From Candidatus Competibacteraceae bacterium (lineage in GTDB: Bacteria; Pseudomonadota; Gammaproteobacteria; Competibacterales; Competibacteraceae): DNA of 11,656 bases. Made by a program: the position numbers and the translations under genes. The notes below the pieces were generated by a model that did no database searches, was not told where the DNA came from, and saw only the letters and a list, made by a program, of their open reading frames with translations. Where the stretch lies: NCBI GenBank assembly GCA_012032855.1, contig JAAUQA010000055.1:1-11656 (forward strand), read 5' to 3'. Below, piece by piece: positions 1 through 6,928 of the stretch. Within the stretch, counting starts at the first letter, position 1, and the number at the start of each line of letters is the position of its first letter.

Positions 1-2696
1 TCGTTTCCAGCAACAGTCGCGAAGGCGTGTCCAGCATTTTGGTGCGGTTTCAGGACATCGACGATGCGACCTTCGATAAACGGGTCAATGATCTGCGCCG
101 GGAGATTCAGAACAAAGAGCGGGAATTACCGGAGGCCGCCGAAACGCCGGCGATTTTCGAAGTGACCACCGCGAACGCCTTTCCCAGCGCCACCTTGGTG
201 GTGACCGGCCCCGCTGACGATGAAAACCTACGCTGGCAAACCGAGATCGTTAAAGAAGATCTGGAGCGGCTTAAGGGAGTGGATAACGTCATTGCTACCG
301 CTCTGCATGAACCGGAGTTACAGGTCAATTTCTTCCCCGAACGCCTGGAAAGTTTGGGATTGGCGCCCGGTCAGCTGGCCGACACCATAACCCGCTATTA
401 TCGGGATGTGGCGGCAGGCACCGTGCAGGTCAACCGCCAGAACTGGCTGATCCGGGTGGATGGCGCGGACAGCGATCCGCAATATCTGGCTGGCTTGCCG
501 ATTGTGACCGCGCAAGGTGAAGTGCTGCTGGGCTCCTTGGCGACTGTGGAACGCGGTCGGCGCAAGGCGGATCAGTTGGTACGCTTCGCCGCTCAACCCG
601 CCATCCTGTTGGCGATCAATAAACGGCCGGAAACCAATTTGCTGGACTTGGTGGAGCGGGTCAACGTGTACATTGAGTCCCGCAATCAACTCAGCGAGCG
701 CACCGGCGTTCGCTTGGTCTTGGTCGATGATCAAACCCTGATTACTCGGACCGCCCTGCGGTTGATGCAGAATAACGCGCTGGTCGGTTTGCTGATGGTA
801 TTGTTGGTCACTTGGGTATTCCTGGGCAGCCGGATTGCCCTGCTCACCTGCATCGGTATTCCCTTTATTTTGGCCGGGACCTTTTGGCTGCTGAGCGTAT
901 TTGGACAGACCTTGAATGTGACGGTGTTGCTAGGGGTGGTCATCAGTTTGGGCATGTTGGTCGATGACGCGGTGGTGGTGGTCGAAGCGATTTTCTATCG
1001 CCTGCAACGCGGGATGGCGGCCTTACCGGCCACTCTGGAGGCGCTGCGGGAAGTGTTCGCGCCGGTCACCTCGGCGGTATTGACGACGATGGCGGCGTTT
1101 TTACCGTTGATGCTATTGCCCGGTATTCTGGGCAAATTCATGCTGGTGATTCCTCTAGTGGTCACCACTGCGCTGGCGATTAGTTTGGTTGAGGCGTATT
1201 GGATGTTGCCGGCCCATGTGCTGGGCGCTGACCTGAATTTCCAGCGACCCTCTCGAATTCACCAGTATCGCGTGCGTTTTCTGCATGGTTTGAGAGTGCG
1301 TTATACCCGGCTGCTGATTCGGGTGTTACGCTACCCCAAAACGATGCTGGTGGTTGCTGTATTGATGTTTGTGGGCGCGCTCGGCGCATTGGCCACCGAC
1401 CGCATTAAGGTCGATTTTTTCGCCGCCGATACCTTACGCCTGTTCTACGTCAACGTGACCATGCCGCCGGGTACGCCATTGCAAGACACGTTGGCCAAGA
1501 CCCTGGAAGTCGAGGCCAAAGTGCACGCCAATCTCCGAGACGGCGAAGCCAGGGCTGTGGTCAGCTATGCCGGTCAGGCGTTTACTGAAATCGCGCCCTT
1601 GTTCGGCGATCATTACGGTCAAATTCTGGTCGGATTGAATCCCAAAACACCGGACCTGCGGACCGTGGAAGACATGATTGAAGATATACGACCCGTTGTG
1701 GAAAACACGCTGGGGCCAATCAAAGTCTCATTTCTGCGGCTGGCCGGCGGCCCGCCGGTGGCCAAGCCCATCAGCGTTAAAGTGCGGGGTGACGACATCA
1801 CCGAACTCAGGGCAGCAGTAGCCGCGTTGCAAACTGTGATGGCAGTTGATCCGACCATAATCGATATTGCTAACGACGATAACCCCGGCTTGTTGGAATT
1901 GCAGCTACGCGTCAACCAGGATGCCGCACAACGGACCGGCTTGGACCCGGCTGTGATCGCACGGACCATCAGTTTGTTGGTAGACGGTGAAATCGTCACC
2001 AGTTTGCAAGATCGCGGTGAGACACTGGATGTGCGGGTGCGGGCATTACCCGCCGGTTTGGATTCGCTGGATGAGTTGCTAAGGGTAAGCCTGCCCACGC
2101 CGAACGGCAGCCGGGTTCCTCTGGCCGAACTGCTCCATCAGCAAACGAGGCAGGGTCAGGGCAACATCCGGCATTACAATTTTCGCCGTGCCATCACGGT
2201 CGAAGCCGATATCGATAAGACTCAAACCGACACGGTGAAAGCCAACCAAGCGGTGTTGGCAGCCTGGGAGGGCATGAATACCGAGTTCCCCGGCGTGAAT
2301 TTGGATTTCTCCGGTGAATTGGATGACATTCAAGAGAGCTTGGACGCGATACTGGTGTTGTTTTTATTTGGGGTAGGGTTGATTTATCTGATTTTAGGCA
2401 CACAATTCAAAAGCTATTTTCAACCTTTCATGATTCTTGCCACTGTGCCGCTGGCCTTTACCGGGGTCGTGTTGGGTTTATTGATTACCGACAATCCGCT
2501 GAGTCTCTACACGATGTATGGTGTGGTAGCGCTGGCTGGGATTGCGGTCAATGCGGCTATCGTGTTGATATCTGCCGCTAATGATCGTCTGGAAGCCGGT
2601 ATGTCCTTGAACCATGCGATTTTATATGCGGCCCGACGTCGCGTTGTGCCGGTGTTGATCACGTCGTTGACGACCATCGCTGGGCTGTTTCGTTAG
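1..2696 (+). CDS. RND-family efflux permease (AcrB-like inner-membrane subunit), 5'-partial and frameshifted near its end
   Basis: Inner-membrane proton-driven exporter of the resistance-nodulation-division superfamily, which normally works with a periplasmic adaptor and an outer-membrane channel. The frame is open to the left edge (first full codon at base 3), so the GTG at 27 is probably internal; about 80 N-terminal residues, including TM1, appear to be missing. Counting from that GTG, residues 1-240 form the first periplasmic porter region. A hydrophobic block starts at about 250 and contains TM4 with the Asp-Asp pair at 313-314 (LVDDAVVVVEA), the proton-relay acids of RND pumps. The second periplasmic region and TM8-11 follow. 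The TM10 motif reads GIAVNAAIVLI, so the AcrB relay Lys is replaced by Val. The frame stops at 2694-2696 after TTIAGLFR, inside the family-conserved TM11 region; the rest is encoded to 2880 in other frames. Neither adaptor nor outer-membrane partner is in view. The family is certain; the substrate is unknown. Confidence 0.9.
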   Translation, partial: VSSNSREGVSSILVRFQDIDDATFDKRVNDLRREIQNKERELPEAAETPAIFEVTTANAFPSATLVVTGPADDENLRWQTEIVKEDLERLKGVDNVIATALHEPELQVNFFPERLESLGLAPGQLADTITRYYRDVAAGTVQVNRQNWLIRVDGADSDPQYLAGLPIVTAQGEVLLGSLATVERGRRKADQLVRFAAQPAILLAINKRPETNLLDLVERVNVYIESRNQLSERTGVRLVLVDDQTLITRTALRLMQNNALVGLLMVLLVTWVFLGSRIALLTCIGIPFILAGTFWLLSVFGQTLNVTVLLGVVISLGMLVDDAVVVVEAIFYRLQRGMAALPATLEALREVFAPVTSAVLTTMAAFLPLMLLPGILGKFMLVIPLVVTTALAISLVEAYWMLPAHVLGADLNFQRPSRIHQYRVRFLHGLRVRYTRLLIRVLRYPKTMLVVAVLMFVGALGALATDRIKVDFFAADTLRLFYVNVTMPPGTPLQDTLAKTLEVEAKVHANLRDGEARAVVSYAGQAFTEIAPLFGDHYGQILVGLNPKTPDLRTVEDMIEDIRPVVENTLGPIKVSFLRLAGGPPVAKPISVKVRGDDITELRAAVAALQTVMAVDPTIIDIANDDNPGLLELQLRVNQDAAQRTGLDPAVIARTISLLVDGEIVTSLQDRGETLDVRVRALPAGLDSLDELLRVSLPTPNGSRVPLAELLHQQTRQGQGNIRHYNFRRAITVEADIDKTQTDTVKANQAVLAAWEGMNTEFPGVNLDFSGELDDIQESLDAILVLFLFGVGLIYLILGTQFKSYFQPFMILATVPLAFTGVVLGLLITDNPLSLYTMYGVVALAGIAVNAAIVLISAANDRLEAGMSLNHAILYAARRRVVPVLITSLTTIAGLFR

Positions 2697-2880
2697 CGAC
2701 CGGCTTAGCCGGTAAATCGTTGATTGGGGACCGGTCGCCACCGCTATCGTCTGGGGACTGGGGTTTTCTACGATTCTAACGTTGCTGGTCATCCCCTTGT
2801 TGTATAGGCTGTTCATGGTGCGCAGTCGGCTGCGGCGGCTTGCGTTAAATCCAGCGCTGGCGAGTGGATTGAGAAGTTGA
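2690..2880 (+). pseudogene. Out-of-frame C-terminal remnant of the RND permease
   Basis: Directly after the premature stop, the expected RND C-terminus can be read in two other frames. Bases 2690-2725 give SLATGLAGKSLI, and bases 2725-2880 give WGPVATAIVWGLGFSTILTL and the rest of the last transmembrane segment, plus a basic tail ending at TGA 2878-2880. Restoring one T in the TTT run at 2688-2690 and one T before the GGGG run at 2726-2729 gives a single uninterrupted frame of normal family length. The two missing bases are therefore either true mutations inactivating the pump or homopolymer errors in the assembly. Translated conservation is excellent on both sides, which suggests the lesions are very recent or artefactual. 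Confidence 0.85.
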
Positions 2881-2923
2881 GCAAATCTTATACAAAACAT
2901 TCACAAAATTTATATATTATTGT

Positions 2924-2962
2924 GGTCAACTTTTTTGACCTTGCGTATTCTAACACTAGAAT
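2924..2962 (+). promoter_or_regulatory. Sigma70-like promoter with a palindrome over the -35 box
   Basis: TTGACC (2935-2940) and TAGAAT (2957-2962) are separated by 16 bases, a good match to a sigma70 promoter. It would start transcription near 2969 and give a leader of about 38 bases before the ATG at 3007. The -35 hexamer is also the right arm of a perfect inverted repeat, GGTCAA-N5-TTGACC (2924-2940). A dimeric regulator bound there would block RNA polymerase. The surrounding 2881-2960 is markedly AT-rich compared with the genes on either side. Confidence 0.5.
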
Positions 2963-3006
2963 CGTTATTTCAAATCACCCAATCCTCTTTAGCACGAGAA
3001 CATTGC

Positions 3007-3297
3007 ATGACTGTAACTTTACATAACCCAGCCTTCGATAATTTCAATATAGAATTTTGGCAAGCCGCTTTCCTGGCTTTGGAAAACTATATGGAGGGTC
3101 CGACCGAACCGGACGGTTATGAGCACGGTGTTGACTTCGATCTTGAAGTCGGCAGCGACGTAGAAGTCAAACTTAGGATTTGGCGCGAACAGTCTGGACA
3201 GGTTCACATTGAATGCTTGTCCACTGTCAATAACGCAATGAACTTTGCTGTCGACAATGCAACTTTCGATAGGGCCGTCGGTTTCGATTATCAATAA
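3007..3297 (+). CDS. Small acidic protein of unknown function (96 aa)
   Basis: I do not recognise a family. The frame is open from 2920, but the ATG at 3007 is preferred because a promoter at 2935-2962 would start transcription downstream of the earlier start codon. The Shine-Dalgarno signal is weak (ACGAGAA). The 96-residue product has no signal peptide or membrane segment and is clearly acidic. It has a Glu/Asp-rich stretch at about 32-55 and alternating hydrophobic residues in the second half (VEVKLRIWRE, QVHIECLSTV) that suggest a small beta-rich cytosolic domain. The gene stands alone: a frameshifted RND gene lies upstream, a hairpin terminator follows three bases after its stop, and the phasin beyond is on the other strand. 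The independent promoter and terminator argue for a real monocistronic gene. An antisense frame covers much of it but has no ribosome-binding or promoter support. Confidence 0.6.
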   Translation: MTVTLHNPAFDNFNIEFWQAAFLALENYMEGPTEPDGYEHGVDFDLEVGSDVEVKLRIWREQSGQVHIECLSTVNNAMNFAVDNATFDRAVGFDYQ

Positions 3298-3299
3298 TG

Positions 3300-3318
3300 G
3301 ACGGCCCTTCGGGCCGTC
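3300..3318 (+). terminator. Hairpin terminator after the small acidic gene
   Basis: A perfect 8-bp stem (GACGGCCC / GGGCCGTC) with a TTC loop begins three bases after the stop codon and is followed by AACACCTTTTCC. The T-rich tail is imperfect. A second, weaker element follows: AGCT (3334-3337) and AGCT (3343-3346) around a 5-base loop, running into six T residues (3346-3351). Together they form a plausible intrinsic terminator. The main stem may also act from the opposite strand to end the converging phasin transcript. Confidence 0.65.
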
Positions 3319-3389
3319 AACACCTTTTCCACGAGCTACTCAAGCTTTTTTCGTGCTCAAGATTTACTAATTAAGGATAATAATCAGAA

Positions 3390-3875
3390 TTATTTGGCGC
3401 CCTTGGAAGAATCAACCTTAGCGACCACTCCCTGTAATTCCGCCATACTTTCAGTCATGCGCTGGTTAATAATACCGAATGATTCGGAGTTGGCCTGATT
3501 CACCATCTCAGCCAGTTCCCGCATATTGTTCAGCGCTTTCTCGAAAGCTTGCTTGACTAACTCGGCCTGCTTGGTCGTCATTTCCTGTGGCGAAGACACG
3601 CTGGTAATTTGGCTGGCGGAACTAGACACCTCAGCCATGGCCTGAGCTAAAATTTCCGCTTGTCGCTTAGCGATGGCCTGCATACTCTCTACGGCTTTCT
3701 TATTGGCAGCATTCAGCGCTTCGAGATTCTTGCGCTGCGTAGCCATCAAGGCATTGACGTCGAAGCCCGGCACCTGCAAATTGCCCATCATTTTGCTGAT
3801 ATCGAACTGACCGAGATCGAATTTACCCAGATCAAAATTGGCAAATGGATTGAAGGGGGTGTTTTGCTCGCTCAT
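3390..3875 (-). CDS. Phasin family protein (PHA granule-associated)
   Basis: Phasins coat intracellular polyhydroxyalkanoate granules and control their number and size. The 161-residue product has the typical short, amphipathic, Ala/Gln/Glu-rich helical sequence: about 40-80 (ATQRKNLEALNAANKKAVES) and 100-145 (KQAELVKQAFEKALNNMREL) match the Phasin_2 type. The N-terminus (14-25) carries a repeated FDLG-x-FD element. There is no signal peptide or Cys. The frame could start upstream at 3923, but the ATG at 3875 has a proper AGAGG Shine-Dalgarno nine bases upstream, and the longer start would place coding sequence over the operator palindrome. The gene diverges from an ABC1 kinase gene. A TTGACA-17-CAAAAT promoter lies upstream, flanked by two TGC-N3-GCA palindromes suggestive of PhaR control. 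No PHA synthase or depolymerase is in the window. The family call is secure; the exact paralogue number is not. Confidence 0.9.
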   Translation of the reverse strand: MSEQNTPFNPFANFDLGKFDLGQFDISKMMGNLQVPGFDVNALMATQRKNLEALNAANKKAVESMQAIAKRQAEILAQAMAEVSSSASQITSVSSPQEMTTKQAELVKQAFEKALNNMRELAEMVNQANSESFGIINQRMTESMAELQGVVAKVDSSKGAK

Positions 3876-3908
3876 GGCTAGAACCTCTCGCATAGGATGA
3901 ATTATTTT

Positions 3909-3923
3909 TTGTGCACTGCACAA
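3909..3923. promoter_or_regulatory. Putative PhaR-type operator 1
   Basis: TTGTGCA-C-TGCACAA is a perfect palindrome with 7-bp arms around a single central base, immediately downstream of the predicted phasin start. Its core TGC-N3-GCA agrees with the TGC-rich palindromes bound by the PHA-sensing repressor PhaR in other Proteobacteria. The PhaR assignment is inference from the motif and the downstream phasin. Confidence 0.5.
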
Positions 3924-3932
3924 TCAGGTATC

Positions 3933-3961
3933 ATTTTGCATTTCGTTTGTAGAGCTGTCAA
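3933..3961 (-). promoter_or_regulatory. Phasin promoter
   Basis: On the minus strand a consensus -35 TTGACA (3961-3956) and a weaker -10 CAAAAT (3938-3933) are separated by 17 bases, predicting a start near 3926 and a leader of about 50 bases before the phasin ATG. The first palindrome (3909-3923) would then occupy about +3 to +17, and the second (3969-3979) would sit just upstream of the -35 box. Confidence 0.5.
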
Positions 3962-3968
3962 TGGGTTT

Positions 3969-3979
3969 TTGCACTGCAA
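3969..3979. promoter_or_regulatory. Putative PhaR-type operator 2
   Basis: TTGCACTGCAA repeats the nine-base core TGCACTGCA of the first site exactly. It lies upstream of the phasin -35 box and about 30 bases before the start codon of the divergent ABC1 kinase gene. It may allow cooperative repression of the phasin or co-control of the kinase gene. Confidence 0.45.
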
Positions 3980-4009
3980 CAAAATGATTAATTATCTCTG
4001 GAGACACTT

Positions 4010-5320
4010 GTGGCGTCGCTCATTAAGTATGGCATCAAAGGCGCGTGGCGCATCGCTCAAACCGTCAGCGTGTTAGGTGGAACCGGTCTGAGTTGGCTGT
4101 TGGGGGATCGTCCTCCGGCACCACAGCTACTGCGTAAAACCTTCGAACGCCTAGGCGCAACTTATATCAAACTGGGGCAGTTTATCGCCAGTTCACCGTC
4201 ATTTTTCCCCGCTGAATACGTGGAAGAATTCCAACTGTGCCTGGATCAAACCGAACCGCTACCCTTCAAAACCGTGGAGAAGGTGTTGAAAAGCGAGTTG
4301 GGCCGTTCCCTATCTCAGGTATTTGCCGACATCGACCCGCAACCGCTGGCTTCCGCCTCCATTGCTCAAGTTCATGCGGCCCGCTTGCACAGTGGGGAAG
4401 AGGTAGTCATCAAGATTCAAAAGCCGGGCGTGCAGAATGTGTTGTTAACTGATTTGAATTTCCTTTACGCCAGCGCCCGAATTTTGGAATTTCTTCGGCC
4501 CACGCTGTCCTGGGCATCATTGTCGGCCATCATTGAAGAGATTCAGAAAACTATGTTGGAGGAATGTGACTTTCTCAAAGAAGCAGAGCATCTCAAGCAA
4601 TTTCGCCAGTTTCTGACCACGACTGGGAACGATCAAGTGGTGGTTCCAAAGGTCTATGAGCAGGCCACTACCCAACGGGTGTTAACTATGGAACGGTTAT
4701 ACGGCGTACCGTTCACCGATCTGGATAGCATTCGCCGTTACACCCAAGAACCGGAAGAAACCCTGCTTGCGGCCATGAATACTTGGTTCGCCAGTTTATT
4801 GTTTTGCGAGTTTTTCCACGCCGATGTCCACGCGGGAAACCTCATGGTGCTCACCGACGGACGGATCGGCTTTATCGATTTTGGTATCGTCGGGCGGATT
4901 TCGCCAGACACTTGGTCCGCCATGGCCACACTGTTGGAAGCGATTCCGGCGGCAGACTATCCAACCATCGCTGAATCCATGCTCATCATCGGTATTACCA
5001 AGGAACAAGTGAACCTGTCTAAGCTAGCGGAAGATTTGGAAAACCTGTTCAACCGCATCAATACCCTAGATCCCGAACAAATTCTGCAAGCGCCTGAAAA
5101 AAACAATCCGGTCAACCGATTTTTGCTGGACATCGTGGCGGTCGGAGAACGGCATGGATTACACTTTCCGCGCGAATTTGCGTTATTACTCAAACAGTTT
5201 TTGTATTTCGACCGGTACGTACAATTATTGGCCCCGGATCTAAACGTGTATGACGATGAGCGGCTGCAGTTCCTACCCGCCACACCCCGAGCCGGCAAGG
5301 CAAGCGTAATTGCCGGTTGA
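4010..5320 (+). CDS. ABC1/AarF/UbiB-family atypical kinase
   Basis: Member of the ABC1 (ADCK/UbiB) atypical protein-kinase-like family, whose bacterial members are ATPases or kinases linked to ubiquinone biosynthesis and lipid handling. The hallmarks are present in order: the KxGQ motif at 54-57 (YIKLGQ), the Ala-rich loop at 113-119 (LASASIA) that replaces the usual Gly-rich loop, the ATP-binding Lys in VVIKIQKPG (about 135), the catalytic-loop motif HADVHAGN at 270-277, and the metal-binding DFG at 290-292. At 436 residues it is shorter than E. coli UbiB (about 546) and shows no clear C-terminal transmembrane hairpin, so I do not assign ubiB. Translation starts at GTG 4010 with GGAGA five bases upstream. 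The gene is divergent from the phasin, with which it shares a 134-base regulatory region. The gcvT gene starts 65 bases downstream. Confidence 0.88.
   Translation: MASLIKYGIKGAWRIAQTVSVLGGTGLSWLLGDRPPAPQLLRKTFERLGATYIKLGQFIASSPSFFPAEYVEEFQLCLDQTEPLPFKTVEKVLKSELGRSLSQVFADIDPQPLASASIAQVHAARLHSGEEVVIKIQKPGVQNVLLTDLNFLYASARILEFLRPTLSWASLSAIIEEIQKTMLEECDFLKEAEHLKQFRQFLTTTGNDQVVVPKVYEQATTQRVLTMERLYGVPFTDLDSIRRYTQEPEETLLAAMNTWFASLLFCEFFHADVHAGNLMVLTDGRIGFIDFGIVGRISPDTWSAMATLLEAIPAADYPTIAESMLIIGITKEQVNLSKLAEDLENLFNRINTLDPEQILQAPEKNNPVNRFLLDIVAVGERHGLHFPREFALLLKQFLYFDRYVQLLAPDLNVYDDERLQFLPATPRAGKASVIAG
5292..5316 (+). other. Stem-loop at the end of the ABC1 kinase gene
   Basis: CCGGCAA (5292-5298) and TTGCCGG (5310-5316) form a perfect 7-bp stem around an 11-base loop, extendable by a G-T and an A-T pair, and end just before the stop codon. 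No T-run follows directly (the next bases are TTGAGCAAAAACGGG), so it is not a standard intrinsic terminator. It may slow the transcript or protect its 3' end. Confidence 0.35.
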
Positions 5321-5385
5321 GCAAAAACGGGTTTTATGTTCTCTTAATCTGACCCCAAGCAGAGCAACGTCAAGAGACGAGGACT

Positions 5386-6483
5386 ATGGCTGAAAAGACT
5401 CCCTTGTTTACCCAACACGTCGCTCTCGGCGCAAAAATGGTCGATTTCGGTGGCTGGGATATGCCGTTGCACTACGGCTCGCAAGTGCATGAACACGAAC
5501 AAGTGCGTCAAGATGTCGGCTTGTTCGATGTGTCCCACATGGCCCGACTGGATGTAACAGGTCCACAAGCACAGGATTTTCTGCGGTATTTATTGGCCAA
5601 CGATGTGGCTCGTTTGTATCCGGGCAAAGCGTTATACAGCTGCATGTTGAATAAGACCGGCGGCATTGTCGATGACTTGATTGTCTACGATCGAGGCGCA
5701 GCCGGGTATCGGTTAGTGCTGAACGCAGCAACCCGTAACAAAGATTGGGCCTGGATGGACCAACAGGTCCGCCGCTTCGACGCCACGGTACAAGAGCGGG
5801 CAGATCTTGTCATGTTGGCTATCCAAGGTCCGCAGGCGACGACGCGCCTGATCGGTATGCTGGATGCCGACAAAGCGATGTTATTGCATGAATTGCGACC
5901 CTACCACGCTCTGGAAGTGGCAGACTGGTTCTTGGCCCGTACCGGCTACACCGGTGAAGACGGGCTGGAACTCATGCTGCCCGCTGAAGAAGCCGCTACA
6001 TGGTGGGAGCGGATGCTAGCTGCCGGCATCCAGCCTTGTGGTTTGGGTGCGCGGGATACGCTGCGCATGGAAGCCGGCATGAACTTGTACGGCAACGATA
6101 TGGATGAGAACGTCACGCCACTCATGGCGGGGCTGGATCGGACCGTGGCCTGGGAACCGGAAGACCGTGACTTCATCGGCCGCGCGGCGTTAGAAAAACA
6201 GCATCAAGAGGGCGTCAAACAAGTCCGGGTCGGGCTGGTGCTGGAAGATCGGGGGGTACTGCGCGCGCGCCAGCGAGTGATTACCGCCAGCGGCGCAACC
6301 GGTATCGTTACCAGCGGCACATTCTCTCCGACCTTAGATCGGGCTATCGGGTTGGCACGGGTGCCGGTTGATATCGGTGAGCATTGCCAAGTCGCTATTC
6401 GCCATAGTTATCACCAGGCACATGTGGTCAACCCACCCTTCGTGCGTCATGGTCGTTGTTTATTTGAACTATCCTCAGTTTGA
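5386..6483 (+). CDS. gcvT: Aminomethyltransferase, glycine cleavage system T protein
   Basis: The T protein takes the aminomethyl group carried on the lipoyl arm of GcvH and transfers its methylene group to tetrahydrofolate, releasing ammonia. At 365 residues it matches the E. coli protein (364). Family motifs are clear: [14 protein letters not shown] near the N-terminus, GLFDVSHM (45-52), [11 protein letters not shown] (92-102) with the catalytic Asp in the DD pair at 96-97, the folate-site region [12 protein letters not shown], and [19 protein letters not shown]. The ATG at 5386 has a GAGG three bases upstream. gcvH follows after 20 bases, so the two are almost certainly co-transcribed. The partner gcvP is not next to them. 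The 65-base upstream gap holds no recognisable glycine riboswitch. Confidence 0.95.
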   Translation: MAEKTPLFTQHVALGAKMVDFGGWDMPLHYGSQVHEHEQVRQDVGLFDVSHMARLDVTGPQAQDFLRYLLANDVARLYPGKALYSCMLNKTGGIVDDLIVYDRGAAGYRLVLNAATRNKDWAWMDQQVRRFDATVQERADLVMLAIQGPQATTRLIGMLDADKAMLLHELRPYHALEVADWFLARTGYTGEDGLELMLPAEEAATWWERMLAAGIQPCGLGARDTLRMEAGMNLYGNDMDENVTPLMAGLDRTVAWEPEDRDFIGRAALEKQHQEGVKQVRVGLVLEDRGVLRARQRVITASGATGIVTSGTFSPTLDRAIGLARVPVDIGEHCQVAIRHSYHQAHVVNPPFVRHGRCLFELSSV

Positions 6484-6503
6484 TCCCGGCATGGAGGAAC
6501 ACC

Positions 6504-6890
6504 GTGAGTATTATCCCCCCCGAACTGAAATACACCGCCACCCACGAATGGGTACGATCCAATGACGATGGTACGATCACGATAGGCGTCACCGATCATG
6601 CTCAAACCCTATTAGGCGACATGGTGTTTGTTGATCTTCCCGACATTGGACGCAAGGTGAGCGCCGCCGAGGAATGCGCGGTAATCGAGTCGGTCAAATC
6701 CGCTTCGGATATTTACAGCCCGGTGGCTGGCACCATAACAGAAGTGAATGATGCGCTGATTGATGCACCGGAATTGATCAATGAAGCACCTTACGGCGAG
6801 GGCTGGCTGTTTCGCCTGGAAACCGATGCCAGGTTGGATTCGCTATTAGACGCCGCCGCCTATACCCAACTGGCGGCGGAAACCGAGTAA
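6504..6890 (+). CDS. gcvH: Glycine cleavage system H protein (lipoyl carrier)
   Basis: Small lipoyl carrier that shuttles the methylamine group between the P, T and L proteins of the glycine cleavage complex in the cytosol. The lipoylation site is the Lys in [12 protein letters not shown] (K65 of 128 residues; the E. coli protein uses K64). The opening [13 protein letters not shown] and the segment [17 protein letters not shown] are typical of the family. I choose GTG 6504 over an upstream in-frame ATG at 6480. A perfect GGAGG lies at 6493-6497, six bases before it, and the resulting N-terminus has normal length, whereas the longer form would overlap the end of gcvT. It forms an operon with gcvT. 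Confidence 0.95.
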   Translation: MSIIPPELKYTATHEWVRSNDDGTITIGVTDHAQTLLGDMVFVDLPDIGRKVSAAEECAVIESVKSASDIYSPVAGTITEVNDALIDAPELINEAPYGEGWLFRLETDARLDSLLDAAAYTQLAAETE

Positions 6891-6928
6891 ATCAATGTCC
6901 TTGTATTAGCAATAGGAGGTACCCACTG

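Noticed and set aside
1619..2098. Long minus-strand open frame (159 codons) opposite the RND gene
   Set aside because: Composition is Ser/Arg/Thr-rich antisense of a conserved RND frame; no ribosome site or family resemblance.
3019..3294. Minus-strand open frame opposite the small acidic gene
   Set aside because: Only the plus frame has a promoter, start and terminator in the right order. A weak possibility remains because neither protein is recognisable.
3876..3923. Upstream extension of the phasin to an ATG at 3923
   Set aside because: It would add 16 residues unlike phasin N-termini, lacks a ribosome site, and would place coding sequence over the operator palindrome and almost at the predicted transcription start.
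5321..5385. Possible glycine riboswitch upstream of gcvT
   Set aside because: The gap is only 65 bases and shows no tandem-aptamer-like stems or conserved core that I can recognise.
6480..6503. Longer gcvH start at ATG 6480
   Set aside because: It overlaps the end of gcvT, adds residues absent from the family, and ignores the strong GGAGG placed six bases before GTG 6504.
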